The notes below the pieces were generated by a model. That model was not told the origin of the DNA. It searched no databases and saw only the letters and a program-made list of their open reading frames with translations. Positions 18,692 through 27,827 of a stretch of 64,000 nt of DNA are shown here, one piece after another. Both the position numbers and the translations under genes were made by a program. Position 1 is the first letter of the stretch. The number at the start of each line of letters is the position of its first letter. The stretch covers positions 69,501 through 133,500 of the forward strand of contig NZ_JAOBPO010000001.1 of the NCBI RefSeq assembly GCF_025574485.1, given 5' to 3'. The stretch is from Kordiimonas aquimaris. Its GTDB lineage: Bacteria; Pseudomonadota; Alphaproteobacteria; Sphingomonadales; Kordiimonadaceae.

Positions 18692-20254
18692 TTACCGGTT
18701 TGGTGCAGGTTGAAACCCTTTAGTGTAAATTTGCTCAATCAGATCCCGGTGCTTGGGCATAACAGCGATACCGCCTTGCGCCGTTCCTTTGAATTTTTGC
18801 GCCTGCTCGCGAGCGGCTTGCACATGCAGATACCGTGCTTCCTGACCGGAAAGATCAGGCACATAGTCCATACCATAAAGTACCTGCAAATGGTTGGTCA
18901 GACCAAACACTTGCGGAAAACCGGAAAATTCATACAAGCCCGGCACACGACTTTTCCATGCTTCAAGCTTATCTTGCAGTGTTGTGGTCCAGGTATCCGG
19001 ATTCGCATTATCAACCCAAAACTCTGTATCTGTTCGCTTAGTGATCGCATAGTGAAGCTTAATAAAGTCAATAATATCGGCGTACATCTCGTTCATGCGG
19101 CCATTAAAGTCCTTGGCAGCTAACTCAAACTTATCCGTTGTTGAAAGAAACTCGGCAAGCCAGCGCAAACCCATATCAACAAGGAAAATACCTGTTGATT
19201 CCAGCGGCTCAATAAATCCGGCAGAAAGCCCGATGGAGACGCAGTTGCCCTTCCACTGCTGACGCCGTTTACCGGTACGAATACCAATATGCCACACATC
19301 AATGTCCTTACCACGTGGCCCAAGATATGAGCGTAGCAGCTCTTCAGCATTTTCTTTGTCTGTATATTTATCGGAATAAACATAACCAACACCGCGCCTG
19401 TTATTGAGTGGGATATCCCATGTCCAACCTTCAGTTTGTGCAGTTGCTGTCGTGTACGGGGGAATAATTTCCTTTGGGTCTTCGTAAGGAATTTGGCATG
19501 CAACAGCATTGTTGCAAAACAACACATCGTTCATACCTGTAAACTCGGTACCCATGGCACCTTCAATAAGGCGTGCCCGAAACCCTGTGCAGTCAATATA
19601 TAGATCTGCGGTTAGCTCACCTTGTTCCTTGGTGATAACACTGGCTATGTCACCGTTTTCCTTAAGCTTCACATCATCAACTGTACCAATTAGCTGAGTA
19701 ATACCTTCTGCCTTGCCTTTTTTCTTTAACAATTCGGCCAGGCGTCCTGCATCAAAATGATAGGCATATTGCATAGGGCCTTGAAACTGTGGGTCTGTGA
19801 TCCGTTTCGGGCCGCAACCCGCATCAATAACCCCGCCTTCAAACATCGTGTAATCGACGTAATTCTCGCCGCTTTTCTCACGGTCCATCACCCAATACGG
19901 TGCCATAAGGTCTGTATTGATCTGATTAAATTTTCCGAAGGTGTGATAGTAGGTGTCTGCAATGTCACCCATATTAGCTGCGGGCGTGTTCCAATTGTCA
20001 AATTTGATAGCAAGCTTAAACGTGGCTGATGTTTCTCGCATAAATTCTGCTTCATCAAAGCCAAGCAAAGATACCAGTGTACGGATCGGTGGAATGGTTG
20101 CCTCACCGACACCAACAGTCGGAATATCACTCGATTCTACTAACGTAATCTCGGTACCACCATTATTTGTACCAAGCTGCCTTGCTAAATAATTGGCAGT
20201 CATCCAGCCAGATGTTCCACCACCAACAATAAGAATTTTTTTGATCTGCGACAT
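18692..20254 (-). CDS. FAD-dependent tryptophan-halogenase family protein
   Basis: A 520-residue flavin halogenase. It has the FAD-binding 'GGGTSGWMTANYLA' near residues 11-24, the halogenase-diagnostic 'WTWDIP' (WxWxIP) near 275, a lysine-bearing 'FKLAIKFDNW' near 83-92 in place of the catalytic-lysine segment, and 'EPLESTGIFL' near 348, where PrnA has its catalytic Glu. It would use FADH2, O2 and halide to halogenate an aromatic substrate. No flavin reductase or pathway genes are adjacent, only the DUF885 gene downstream, so free tryptophan may not be the substrate. Many such single halogenases occur in marine alphaproteobacteria near TonB receptors. Confidence 0.9.
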   Translation of the reverse strand: MSQIKKILIVGGGTSGWMTANYLARQLGTNNGGTEITLVESSDIPTVGVGEATIPPIRTLVSLLGFDEAEFMRETSATFKLAIKFDNWNTPAANMGDIADTYYHTFGKFNQINTDLMAPYWVMDREKSGENYVDYTMFEGGVIDAGCGPKRITDPQFQGPMQYAYHFDAGRLAELLKKKGKAEGITQLIGTVDDVKLKENGDIASVITKEQGELTADLYIDCTGFRARLIEGAMGTEFTGMNDVLFCNNAVACQIPYEDPKEIIPPYTTATAQTEGWTWDIPLNNRRGVGYVYSDKYTDKENAEELLRSYLGPRGKDIDVWHIGIRTGKRRQQWKGNCVSIGLSAGFIEPLESTGIFLVDMGLRWLAEFLSTTDKFELAAKDFNGRMNEMYADIIDFIKLHYAITKRTDTEFWVDNANPDTWTTTLQDKLEAWKSRVPGLYEFSGFPQVFGLTNHLQVLYGMDYVPDLSGQEARYLHVQAAREQAQKFKGTAQGGIAVMPKHRDLIEQIYTKGFQPAPNR

Positions 20255-20519
20255 AACCTAACCCTCACTTACAACTCACCGCACTATAGAGCGTGACCAC
20301 CTACATACTGTCAAGCCTGCCCTTGTTGCGACATGACCTGCACGTCGTGCAACAAATCACATATTCGCGCATTACCCAGCAAAATAGTGATAAATCCCAA
20401 TAGCCTCTTGAAGCCATTGATGGCACAGCTTACATTGCACTACGTTGGATCACATTGTTCCGATTGATTTTAATGTCATTATTATAACCATTTCCTGCAA
20501 CTGAAACGAGCCCGTCCCC

Positions 20520-20969
20520 ATGAGCAAGCCTCAAAAGAGCAAATCGCTCAAACTTATTGCGCAAACAGCAGAAGACCTAACGGTTATCTCCAGCTTAATG
20601 CAGGACACTGCTGTGCTGGTGAATGATATTGCCTGGCAACCGGAGACACAGCGATTTGCTTTCGTTGGCAATCGTTATGTTTGGGAAAAGAAGGGCTGGC
20701 TGCGGCGCCCAAAAGGTGAGCGTGTTCGTACAGCTATACACTTCAATGGTATTAGCAAGGTACAAGCTTCGGGAATTGACCTGAAAAGCAGCGACACAGT
20801 TTTGTCGCTATTGGACATGGAAGCTCATGAAACGGGCGTTGGCGTCACAATTTTACTGAACTTTGCAGACAATGCGAGTATTAGACTATCGGCTGAGGTT
20901 GTTGACGCAGTTGCAACTGACCTCTCGGAAACGTGGGAAGCGATAGCACGCCCCCGTCACGAAGGTTAG
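20520..20969 (+). CDS. DUF2948 family protein
   Basis: A 149-residue soluble protein with the DUF2948 pattern: 'DLTVISSLMQDTAVLVNDIAW' near the N-terminus, 'RFAFVGNRYVWE', 'RVRTAIHF' and 'LEAHE'-like ending. The family is alphaproteobacterial, of unknown function, and its gene typically sits between murA and hisD as here. It is 41 bases ahead of hisG and is likely the first gene of this transcript. Confidence 0.9.
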   Translation: MSKPQKSKSLKLIAQTAEDLTVISSLMQDTAVLVNDIAWQPETQRFAFVGNRYVWEKKGWLRRPKGERVRTAIHFNGISKVQASGIDLKSSDTVLSLLDMEAHETGVGVTILLNFADNASIRLSAEVVDAVATDLSETWEAIARPRHEG

Positions 20970-21013
20970 CTGCGTACGTAGATTGATTATTAAATCATCA
21001 CAGGATTAGGTTG

Positions 21014-21685
21014 ATGGAACTTTCGGAAAAGTTGGTGCTTGCGCTACCTAAAGGGCGCATTCTCGATGAAGTTATGCCTCTTGTGCGTGGTGCTGGGATT
21101 GAGCCGGAAGCAGCCTTTGATGACCCAAAGTCACGCCAGCTTGAGTTCGCGACCAATATAGACAACCTGACCATCATTCGTGTGCGCGCGTTTGATGCTG
21201 CAACTTTTGTTGCGTTTGGCGCAGCACACATAGGCGTGGTTGGTAATGATGTATTGCAGGAATTTGGCTATACAGATCTGTATTCTCCGCTTGATCTCGG
21301 GATCGGTTATTGCCGCCTGTCGCTTGCTATGCCTGTGGACGAACCGGACAGCGATCCAAAGGAATGGTCACACATTCGCGTAGCCACCAAATATCCAAAC
21401 CTTACCAGCCAGTATTATGCCAACCGCGGCGTTCAGGCTGAGTGCATTAAACTGAACGGTGCGATGGAGCTTGCGCCGAGCCTTGGTTTATCGAAGCGAA
21501 TCGTTGATTTGGTATCTACAGGCAGCACACTTAAAGCCAACAACCTCAAGGAAGTTGAGGTATTAACAGAAATCACATCTCGCCTGGTTATTAACAGATC
21601 AGCGTTCAAGACACGCCCGCGCGAACTAACATACTGGACTGATCGCTTCAGGGAGGTGCTGGAAGATGGCAAAACTGCTGAGTAG
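21014..21685 (+). CDS. hisG: ATP phosphoribosyltransferase, short form
   Basis: A 223-residue enzyme catalysing the first step of histidine synthesis (ATP + PRPP to phosphoribosyl-ATP). It shows 'LALPKGRILDEV', 'GVVGNDVLQE' and the PRPP loop 'DLVSTGSTLKAN' near residue 165. It lacks the C-terminal regulatory domain of the long form, so by family rule it should need HisZ as a regulatory partner; no hisZ is in the window. The ATG at 21014 is used rather than the adjacent TTG. Its last 20 bases overlap hisD. Confidence 0.95.
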   Translation: MELSEKLVLALPKGRILDEVMPLVRGAGIEPEAAFDDPKSRQLEFATNIDNLTIIRVRAFDAATFVAFGAAHIGVVGNDVLQEFGYTDLYSPLDLGIGYCRLSLAMPVDEPDSDPKEWSHIRVATKYPNLTSQYYANRGVQAECIKLNGAMELAPSLGLSKRIVDLVSTGSTLKANNLKEVEVLTEITSRLVINRSAFKTRPRELTYWTDRFREVLEDGKTAE

Positions 21686-22961
21686 CACCACCGCAGACTT
21701 TGAAGATCAGTTTGCAAACTTACTGGGTGCCAAACGTGAACAGTCAAATGATGTGCGCGATGCCGTAGCAGGTATTCTCACTGCCGTTCAAGAACGCGGT
21801 GACGATGCACTATTTGATTTTACAGAGCAATTTGACCGGTTTGATGCACGCACACATGGCCTTGCCATCAGCGGCGAAGAAGTTGATAGGGCATGCACTC
21901 AGGTTAACGCAGAAACCATGGACGCTCTCAAGCTAGCGGCTGACCGCATTCGCGCGTTTCATGCAAAGCAATTGCCTGAAGATATCGACTATATAGACGA
22001 CGTAGGCGTTCGCCTTGGTCAGGCATGGAAACCAGTGAGCGCTGCGGGGTTGTATGTGCCCGGGGGCCTTGCCAGTTATCCTTCTTCTGTGTTGATGAAC
22101 GCTATTCCGGCCACCGTTGCTGGTGTTGAGCGTATTGTAATGGTTGTTCCCACCCCCGACGATGTACTTAATCCACTTGTACTAGCGGCAGCTAAACTGG
22201 CAGGTGTTAGTGAAATATATCGCATCGGTGGTGCTCAGGCGGTAGCCGCGCTTGCATACGGTACTGCCACGATTTCCTCTGTAGATAAAATTGTCGGACC
22301 AGGTAATGCCTTTGTTGCAGAAGCAAAGCGGCAGGTCTTTGGCAAAGTTGGTATCGACAGCATTGCCGGACCAAGTGAAATTCTGGTGATTGCAGACAAC
22401 AAAACTGATCCGCGCTGGATTGCAGCAGATTTGTTGTCGCAAGCAGAGCACGATTCTGTGGCACAGAGCATTCTTATTACGGACGACGCCGTCTATGCCA
22501 AAATGGTTATGGACGCAGTTGAAGATCACTTGGCCACAATGGAACGTAAAGACATTGCGCTTGCAAGCTGGCGTGATTACGGCGCAGTCATTGTTGTACC
22601 TGATCTGGACGACGCTATTGCCTTAACGGACAGATTAGCCCCTGAACACCTAGAGCTCGCAGTTGATGACCCTGAGGCCATGCGCCGGAAAATAAATAAC
22701 GCAGGTGCTATTTTTATGGGGCGTCATACACCGGAAGCCATTGGCGATTATGTAGCGGGGCCTAACCACGTTCTCCCAACAGCGCGTACAGCACGCTTCT
22801 CAAGCGGGTTGAGCGTTTATGATTTCATGAAACGCACCACATTTGTGGCATGTGATGAGGCAAGCCTACAAACCATTGGCCCAGCGGCAGTGACGTTAGC
22901 AAATGAAGAAGGGCTTGGCGCACACGCACTTTCTGTTAGCATCCGGCTGAAAGATCAATAA
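21666..22961 (+). CDS. hisD: Histidinol dehydrogenase
   Basis: A 431-residue zinc enzyme that oxidises histidinol to histidine with two NAD+. Seen: '[11 protein letters not shown]', '[10 protein letters not shown]', the zinc/catalytic 'QAEHDS', 'APEHLEL' and 'GPNHVLPT'. Length is normal. Its ATG lies 20 bases inside hisG with an AGG ribosome site within that gene, so synthesis of the two is coupled. The UPF0262 gene follows 23 bases later. Confidence 0.97.
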   Translation: MAKLLSSTTADFEDQFANLLGAKREQSNDVRDAVAGILTAVQERGDDALFDFTEQFDRFDARTHGLAISGEEVDRACTQVNAETMDALKLAADRIRAFHAKQLPEDIDYIDDVGVRLGQAWKPVSAAGLYVPGGLASYPSSVLMNAIPATVAGVERIVMVVPTPDDVLNPLVLAAAKLAGVSEIYRIGGAQAVAALAYGTATISSVDKIVGPGNAFVAEAKRQVFGKVGIDSIAGPSEILVIADNKTDPRWIAADLLSQAEHDSVAQSILITDDAVYAKMVMDAVEDHLATMERKDIALASWRDYGAVIVVPDLDDAIALTDRLAPEHLELAVDDPEAMRRKINNAGAIFMGRHTPEAIGDYVAGPNHVLPTARTARFSSGLSVYDFMKRTTFVACDEASLQTIGPAAVTLANEEGLGAHALSVSIRLKDQ

Positions 22962-22984
22962 GTGACCAACCTGGGCAGGAGCCT

Positions 22985-23482
22985 ATGACGAGCCGCAAAC
23001 TGATAGATGTGAAGCTGGACGAATCGACCGTGGTGCGGTGGACCGCTGACGTTGAGCATGAGCGGCGTATTGCGATCTTTGATCTGCTTGAAGAAAACAG
23101 TTTTCACCTCGTAAAGTCATCGGACGAAACTTACGAAGGTCCTTACAAGTTAACATTGGGCACCATTGAAGGGCGCCTTCAGTTTGATGTGTCTGCGATA
23201 AGCGATCAGTTACTAATGAGCTTTCGCCTTGCCATGACACCGTTTCGGCGCATCATCCGTGAGTATTTTGCTATTTGTGATAGCTACTACGAAGCGATTA
23301 AAACAGCCAGCCCTTCCCAGATTGAAGCAATCGATATGGGGCGCCGCGGCCTCCACAATGAAGGCAGCACGCTTTTGATGGAACGTCTTGAAGGTAAGGT
23401 GGAAGTGGATATGCAAACAGCACGGCGCCTGTTCACGCTGGTATGTGTGCTGCACCTCAAAGACGGCAGAGGTCCGCGATGA
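22985..23482 (+). CDS. UPF0262 family protein
   Basis: A 165-residue soluble protein of the alphaproteobacterial UPF0262 family: '[18 protein letters not shown]', '[14 protein letters not shown]', '[18 protein letters not shown]' and '[13 protein letters not shown]' match the family. Function is unknown. It is always near hisD and the phosphatase gene in this order. Its stop overlaps the next gene's ATG by four bases (ATGA). Confidence 0.93.
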   Translation: MTSRKLIDVKLDESTVVRWTADVEHERRIAIFDLLEENSFHLVKSSDETYEGPYKLTLGTIEGRLQFDVSAISDQLLMSFRLAMTPFRRIIREYFAICDSYYEAIKTASPSQIEAIDMGRRGLHNEGSTLLMERLEGKVEVDMQTARRLFTLVCVLHLKDGRGPR

Positions 23483-23940
23483 GCGATACAGGAACATCAG
23501 CTGGCGAAAGCGGCGCCAAAAGAAAGTCGCCGAGTGTCCTCTTTGTCTGCAACCAAAATGCAGTGAGAAGCCCCATGGCAGAAGCGTTAGCCAACAAGCA
23601 TAGCAAACGACGTATGTTTGTAGAATCAGTTGGGCTTATCGCTGGTGCACTTGACCCTTTTTCTGTCGCTGCGATGGCGGAAGAAGGTATCGACATTCAA
23701 GACCACAAACCAAAGCCACTAGGTGATATCGACATAACACTGTTTGATCTGATCATTGCTTTAACACCAGAAAGCCATACTCACATTGAAAAGATGGATC
23801 TGGCTAAAAACACACGCCTTGAATATTGGGCTACGCCAGACCCATCAGACGCAGAAGGTAACCGTAATCAGGTGATGGAAAGTTACCGTTTGGTACGTGA
23901 TCGGCTGGAAGTGCAGATCGCTGATAAATTTCCCTTTTAG
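23479..23940 (+). CDS. Low-molecular-weight protein-tyrosine-phosphatase-like protein
   Basis: A 153-residue protein of the LMW-PTP/arsenate-reductase fold. The P-loop is '[18 protein letters not shown]' near residues 20-37, with the Cys-x5-Arg-Ser signature (CNQNAVRS); Asp in 'TPDPSDAEG' near 128-136 would be the general acid. It could be a phosphotyrosine phosphatase or an arsenate-reductase-like enzyme; context does not decide. It starts inside the UPF0262 stop codon and is the last gene before the infA promoter region. Confidence 0.9.
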   Translation: MSDTGTSAGESGAKRKSPSVLFVCNQNAVRSPMAEALANKHSKRRMFVESVGLIAGALDPFSVAAMAEEGIDIQDHKPKPLGDIDITLFDLIIALTPESHTHIEKMDLAKNTRLEYWATPDPSDAEGNRNQVMESYRLVRDRLEVQIADKFPF

Positions 23941-24099
23941 CCCTGATTTAAGCGCTTTTTCGTTACAATACGCGACAAAAATTCCACATTTCAGATCGAA
24001 TCAACAAGAAAACTTAATGTTTTGGGCCAAAATGGTTGCTTTTTGATGCTAATCTCGTCATGTATGTGCCGAAATTGAGGGCCATACCAAGGAGACATA

Positions 24100-24318
24100 A
24101 TGGCTAAAGAAGAAGTTTTGGAAATGCGCGGCACGGTTACTGAACTGCTGCCAAACGCAATGTTCCGGGTAAAGCTTGAGAATGATCACGAAATTCTCGG
24201 CCACACAGCAGGTAAAATGCGCAAGAATCGCATTCGCGTGCTGGCAGGCGACGATGTTCTGGTTGAACTAACGCCGTACGACCTGACCAAGGGTCGCATT
24301 ACTTACCGTTTCAAATAA
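24100..24318 (+). CDS. infA: Translation initiation factor IF-1
   Basis: A 72-residue single S1/OB-fold protein, full length for IF-1: '[21 protein letters not shown]', '[17 protein letters not shown]' and '[11 protein letters not shown]'. It binds the ribosomal A site during initiation. AAGGAG precedes the ATG by about five bases. The 159 bases before it carry no gene and probably hold its promoter. Confidence 0.98.
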   Translation: MAKEEVLEMRGTVTELLPNAMFRVKLENDHEILGHTAGKMRKNRIRVLAGDDVLVELTPYDLTKGRITYRFK

Positions 24319-24333
24319 TCGGTTCGGTGGCCC

Positions 24334-24996
24334 ATGACCACCTCGCAGTCAAATGACGATGTAAAATCTGAAGGTACACATACGCCTTTAGTGCTGGCAT
24401 CGGCATCGCCCCGTCGTCGTGATTTGCTGGCGCAGATAGGTGTTAAGCCTGCCATCATTGCCCCAGCTGATATTGATGAAACCCCGCACAAGGACGAGTT
24501 GCCAAAACACTACGGCGAACGCATGGCGCGAGAAAAAGCGCTGGCTGTTGCACCCACACATCAAGGCAGCATTATCCTAGCCGCAGACACCGTTGTGGCT
24601 TGTGGGCGCCGTATATTACCAAAAGCAGAAGATGCAAGCACTGCCCGGCAATGTCTTGCGATGTTGTCTGGCAGGCGCCACAGGGTTATCTCAGGTATTT
24701 CACTAATCAAACCAGACGGTAAGCAGCTTGTTAAGTCTGTTACAACAACTGTCGGCTTCAAGCGCTTAAGCGATGCGGACATCGAAGCCTATATTGTCAG
24801 CGGTGAATGGAACGGCAAAGCAGGTGGCTATGCAATTCAAGGCTTGGCGGTTCTTTATGTCAGGTTTCTGTCAGGCTCTTATTCAAATGTTGTCGGCTTG
24901 CCTTTGTTCGAGATTGGCGGCTGGTTAAACGCACACTGTCGGCACGTGCTGGGTCAGCGCGCATTGGACACAACCAGCGAGCACCGCCATGACTAA
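24334..24996 (+). CDS. maf: Maf family nucleoside-triphosphate pyrophosphatase
   Basis: A 220-residue Maf protein: 'LASASPRRRDLL' near residues 22-33, the catalytic 'AADTVV' near 87-92, 'GRRHRVISG' and 'AGGYAIQGLA'. Maf proteins hydrolyse non-canonical or canonical NTPs to limit mutagenesis or affect division. The first 20 residues are an unconserved extension. It follows infA by 15 bases and overlaps the RNase E/G start by 8 bases. Confidence 0.94.
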   Translation: MTTSQSNDDVKSEGTHTPLVLASASPRRRDLLAQIGVKPAIIAPADIDETPHKDELPKHYGERMAREKALAVAPTHQGSIILAADTVVACGRRILPKAEDASTARQCLAMLSGRRHRVISGISLIKPDGKQLVKSVTTTVGFKRLSDADIEAYIVSGEWNGKAGGYAIQGLAVLYVRFLSGSYSNVVGLPLFEIGGWLNAHCRHVLGQRALDTTSEHRHD

Positions 24997-26398
24997 TGCA
25001 TCACTTACCATCATCGAGCCTGGCATCGGCCAGTGGCGCAGCGCTGACATCGACACAAACGACGGTGATGACGGCCTGCCCACCGACTTGCGCTTTCATG
25101 ATGATGTAAGCCTGAGCCCGCTAGACAGCGTGTTTGCCGCACGCATTACCCATATTGATACGGCAAATGATCTTGCCTTTGCTGACCTCGGAGAAGGCCT
25201 TACGGGGTGCATGAATCTGCGCCGCGCCAAATCACTGGTTAAAGGCAAGGCAAACAGCATCAATGACTGTGTAACAGAAGGCATGCGCCTGCTGGTGCAA
25301 GTTGTAAGCGAGCCCAGCACACAAGATGACAAAGCACTGGTTATCACACCACGCCCACGCCTTATGGGGCGTTATGTTGTTATCGAGACGGGCGGTGCCC
25401 GGCTAAATTTCTCCAAAGATATTGGTCCTGCAAAGGTCAAGAAGCTGACACCCGAGCTTGGGGCGTGTGCAGAAAACGCAGTTATCATTGTGCGTTCACG
25501 CGCAGCAAACACACCAACCGAAGCCATTACTGAGGAAGCAAAGCTTCTGGTACAAGCTATTAACAGCGCAGCCGACAAGCCTGGTGTTGTGTTTTCATAT
25601 ACACCGCTTGAAAAGGCGCTAATTGCTATTCCTGATGACAGCACACAAGTGCTGATAGAAGGAGGCTCGGCTTTTGCGTCCGCCGCTAAAACATGCGCCA
25701 AGCGCTGGCCTGATGTGCATGAGCGACTATCGCAGTATAAAGGCACTGAGCCAGCATTTGAATATTACGGGGTGAACGAGGCTATTGAGGAAGCCTTGGC
25801 TGAACGCATCATGCTGCCGTCCGGCGGCTGGATCAGCATAACCCCCACACCTGCCATGACAGTGGTGGATGTGAACATGGGCAATGCCTTCAAGGGACGC
25901 AGCGCATCAGACGCCAAAGTGATCGTCAACATGGAAGCAGCGCTGGCTGTGCTGTATCACTTGCGCTTTCAGGATATAGGCGGACTGGTTGTGGTTGACT
26001 TCATTGACATGACCGCCAAGGGCGCTGCCAAGGAGCTGATCCAGCTTATTGAAAAAGTCACCCGTGAGGACCGCGTACCTGTGCAACACACCGGCATTTC
26101 AACATTTGGTCTGGTTGAATTTGCGCGCAAACGCAGTGGCTTGTCACTGCGGGACCGTATGCAGGTTTCAGGGCTGACACGTACACGCGTTCAGGCCGCC
26201 ATGCTTGATCTGCTGCGCCGTGCCTTACAGGCGGGGCAAGCACCGCAACCCGGCACACTCGTTATCGCAGGGCCGGAACCTTTACTGGCATGGTTGAAAG
26301 CACACCCACACTATAGTGCAGAATTAACAGCCATGACCCAGCGCACTGTTGAGTTGATGCTGGGCACAACACCAGATGTTTTCCTGCGCAATACCTAA
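24989..26398 (+). CDS. rng: Ribonuclease E/G family protein
   Basis: A 469-residue endoribonuclease of the RNase G/E family, lacking the long C-terminal scaffold of RNase E. Catalytic acidic residues lie in 'TVVDVNMG' near 295 and 'VVVDFIDM' near 333. An N-terminal S1-like domain is interrupted by '[14 protein letters not shown]'. Unlike E. coli RNase E/G, no CPxC zinc-link motif follows the '[14 protein letters not shown]' stretch, a feature shared by other short alphaproteobacterial forms as far as I recall. It sits between maf and yacG. Confidence 0.9.
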   Translation: MTNASLTIIEPGIGQWRSADIDTNDGDDGLPTDLRFHDDVSLSPLDSVFAARITHIDTANDLAFADLGEGLTGCMNLRRAKSLVKGKANSINDCVTEGMRLLVQVVSEPSTQDDKALVITPRPRLMGRYVVIETGGARLNFSKDIGPAKVKKLTPELGACAENAVIIVRSRAANTPTEAITEEAKLLVQAINSAADKPGVVFSYTPLEKALIAIPDDSTQVLIEGGSAFASAAKTCAKRWPDVHERLSQYKGTEPAFEYYGVNEAIEEALAERIMLPSGGWISITPTPAMTVVDVNMGNAFKGRSASDAKVIVNMEAALAVLYHLRFQDIGGLVVVDFIDMTAKGAAKELIQLIEKVTREDRVPVQHTGISTFGLVEFARKRSGLSLRDRMQVSGLTRTRVQAAMLDLLRRALQAGQAPQPGTLVIAGPEPLLAWLKAHPHYSAELTAMTQRTVELMLGTTPDVFLRNT

Positions 26399-26409
26399 GG
26401 GGCACGGAC

Positions 26410-26598
26410 ATGAACGAGAAAGTTAAAAGCGCCGATATGGTAAAGGCCAAGTGCCCGGAGTGCAGTAAACCTGTGGTGCACGCATACCGGCCATTTTGTT
26501 CAAAACGCTGCGCTGATCTGGACCTTGGTAAATGGTTTAACGAGCAATATGTACTGCCCGGCGACAGTGAAATAAATGATGATCTGGAAGAGAACTGA
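26410..26598 (+). CDS. yacG: DNA gyrase inhibitor YacG
   Basis: A 62-residue zinc-finger protein with four cysteines (CPEC near 15-18 and CSKRC near 30-34) and the '[15 protein letters not shown]' motif. YacG binds the GyrB subunit and blocks DNA binding; the C-terminus is acidic as usual. It is eleven bases behind the RNase E/G gene and is the last protein gene before tRNA-Phe. Confidence 0.95.
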   Translation: MNEKVKSADMVKAKCPECSKPVVHAYRPFCSKRCADLDLGKWFNEQYVLPGDSEINDDLEEN

Positions 26599-26741
26599 TC
26601 GGCAACACAGTTTCTGTGCAGAGCCTCATAAAAAATTTGGATTGGTTCCTTGCAAAAACTTCAACTCAGCGCTGGACACAACTAATAATATTGGCTAAAA
26701 GCCCTTTCGCACGTCAGGCAACCCACCTGACAGATATATGT

Positions 26742-26816
26742 GCCCGGGTAGCTCAGGGGTAGAGCAGCGGATTGAAAATCCGCGTGTCGGTGGTTCAAAT
26801 CCGCCCCCGGGCACCA
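26742..26816 (+). tRNA. tRNA-Phe (anticodon GAA), integration hotspot
   Basis: Complete cloverleaf: acceptor GCCCGGG/CCCGGGC, D-arm GCTC..GAGC, anticodon stem GCGGA/TCCGC with loop TTGAAAA (anticodon GAA), T-arm GGTGG-TTCAAAT-CCGCC, discriminator A and encoded CCA. Downstream three degraded copies of its 3' part (from the anticodon loop or T-arm to CCA) occur within 3.7 kb, so this gene has served as an attachment site. Confidence 0.98.
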
Positions 26817-26826
26817 CTTAAAAAAC

Positions 26827-26853
26827 ATCCTGCCTTTTGGCGGGATTTTTTTT
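26827..26853 (+). terminator. Terminator after tRNA-Phe
   Basis: ATCCTGCC / GGCGGGAT stem (one wobble pair) with a TTTT loop, followed by eight T (26846-26853). It lies ten bases behind the tRNA CCA and should end its primary transcript. Confidence 0.88.
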
Positions 26854-26863
26854 GAATTGTGTT

Positions 26864-26948
26864 CCTGGGTAGCGATTTTCATCACTGTTCATACCGAGCA
26901 AAGCGAAGGTGACGAGCAACGCCGAGCCAAATCTAGCCTCGGGCACCA
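26864..26948 (+). repeat. Degraded tRNA-Phe-like copy with T-loop insertion (copy 2)
   Basis: CCTGGGTAGC at 26864-26873 resembles the tRNA-Phe 5' end. GTTCA at 26887-26891 is the left half of the T-loop; a 35-base insertion occupies 26894-26928; CAAATCTAGC then CTCGGGCACCACTT (through 26950) matches the tRNA 3' end and its flank at 13 of 14 bases. The D and anticodon arms are missing, so it cannot be a functional tRNA. It lies only 48 bases behind the intact gene and is followed by its own terminator-like hairpin. The remaining 26980-27203 up to the next gene holds nothing recognisable. Confidence 0.7.
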
Positions 26949-26952
26949 CTTC

Positions 26953-26979
26953 AAAAGCCACATTAATATGCGGCTTTTT
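26953..26979 (+). terminator. Terminator-like hairpin behind tRNA copy 2
   Basis: AAAAGCC-A-CAT / ATG-C-GGCTTTT stem with a single A-C mismatch, TAAT loop and a T5 tail, starting five bases behind the CCA of the degraded copy. This mirrors the terminator behind the intact tRNA, which suggests that copy 2 is a decayed former tRNA 3' end plus its terminator. Confidence 0.7.
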
Positions 26980-27203
26980 GCGTATTCAGCCCCGGGTATA
27001 TTCGAGTGTCCGCTAAAAGATTTTACAATATTTGACAGGAATATCTCTGACGCGACCCTGCCAAAAGCCAGCGATGCTGCAGAACTGTGAACTTTTGGAC
27101 CAAGTGGAATTGAGAGATAGGTCCTTACCAGAATTGAGAAAACGTCGCGCATCGCTCATTTCCTATTGTTGCAAAAAGACATGCAATAGGTTGTATTGTC
27201 ACA

Positions 27204-27743
27204 ATGACTAATCAAACCCCAACTATTGATAGCTCATTATGGACTGGCGAAATGACGTGTCACTTTCAAGGTAAATTTAAGAGAAGACCTCAACGGCCAG
27301 CAATAGATGTACCTAACGGTTGGTTTGCGGTGAACTTTTCACATGTTACGAAAGAAACCGACGGAAAACATGATAAGGATAAGAGTAAAGCTTATAGGCA
27401 TACAGTCCATGGAAGGTGGTTTAAAATTTCAAGCGACAAAGGCTCTGTAATCAGAGTTATCCGTTTTGCTGCGAATAATCAGTTAGCATGGACATCTCAA
27501 TCAGGCAAAAAGTCAATATCCGCCAAAAAAGTTATTTGGGTAGATTGGCAGGCTTGGATTGAACTGAATGGACGAACGGGCGTTTCTGACGAGTCACTCG
27601 ATTTAAAATTTGAAGAAGTCGGCTGGTGGAGAGCAGCTTTGGGCGCTCTTGGACACCCTGATCCTGCTGTTAAAGTTAGCGTTTGTTTGGGACTGCTTTC
27701 TTTGGCACTGGCAGTGGTGTCATTTGTTGTGGCGCTTAACTAA
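27204..27743 (+). CDS. Unknown protein with C-terminal membrane anchor (SIR2 partner candidate)
   Basis: A 179-residue protein that I do not recognise. The N-terminal 150 residues are soluble, basic and rich in Trp (seven or eight in all, for example 'VIWVDWQAWIEL' near 111-122 and 'VGWWRAALGAL' near 140-150). The last 22 residues, 'VCLGLLSLALAVVSFVVAL', form one hydrophobic helix, so it looks tail-anchored. There is no signal peptide and the ribosome site is weak. It lies 84 bases ahead of a SIR2-like gene on the same strand, and the two alone fill the segment between tRNA-Phe copies, so they probably act together. A membrane-targeted sensor or effector in phage defence is an inference. Confidence 0.65.
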   Translation: MTNQTPTIDSSLWTGEMTCHFQGKFKRRPQRPAIDVPNGWFAVNFSHVTKETDGKHDKDKSKAYRHTVHGRWFKISSDKGSVIRVIRFAANNQLAWTSQSGKKSISAKKVIWVDWQAWIELNGRTGVSDESLDLKFEEVGWWRAALGALGHPDPAVKVSVCLGLLSLALAVVSFVVALN

Positions 27744-27827
27744 ATTGGCCTGCCAAACATACACAATCAACCGAGCTCAATGCTTATCAACCAACGTAAT
27801 CTTGTGCTTTAGGCATCGGAGTAAATA

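Noticed and set aside
26997-27021. CCCCGGGTATATTCGAGTGTCCGC resembling another tRNA-Phe piece
   Set aside because: Only the short CCCGGGTA block matches the tRNA 5' end and the T-loop-like part is poor; no CCA end and no pairing, so it may be chance.
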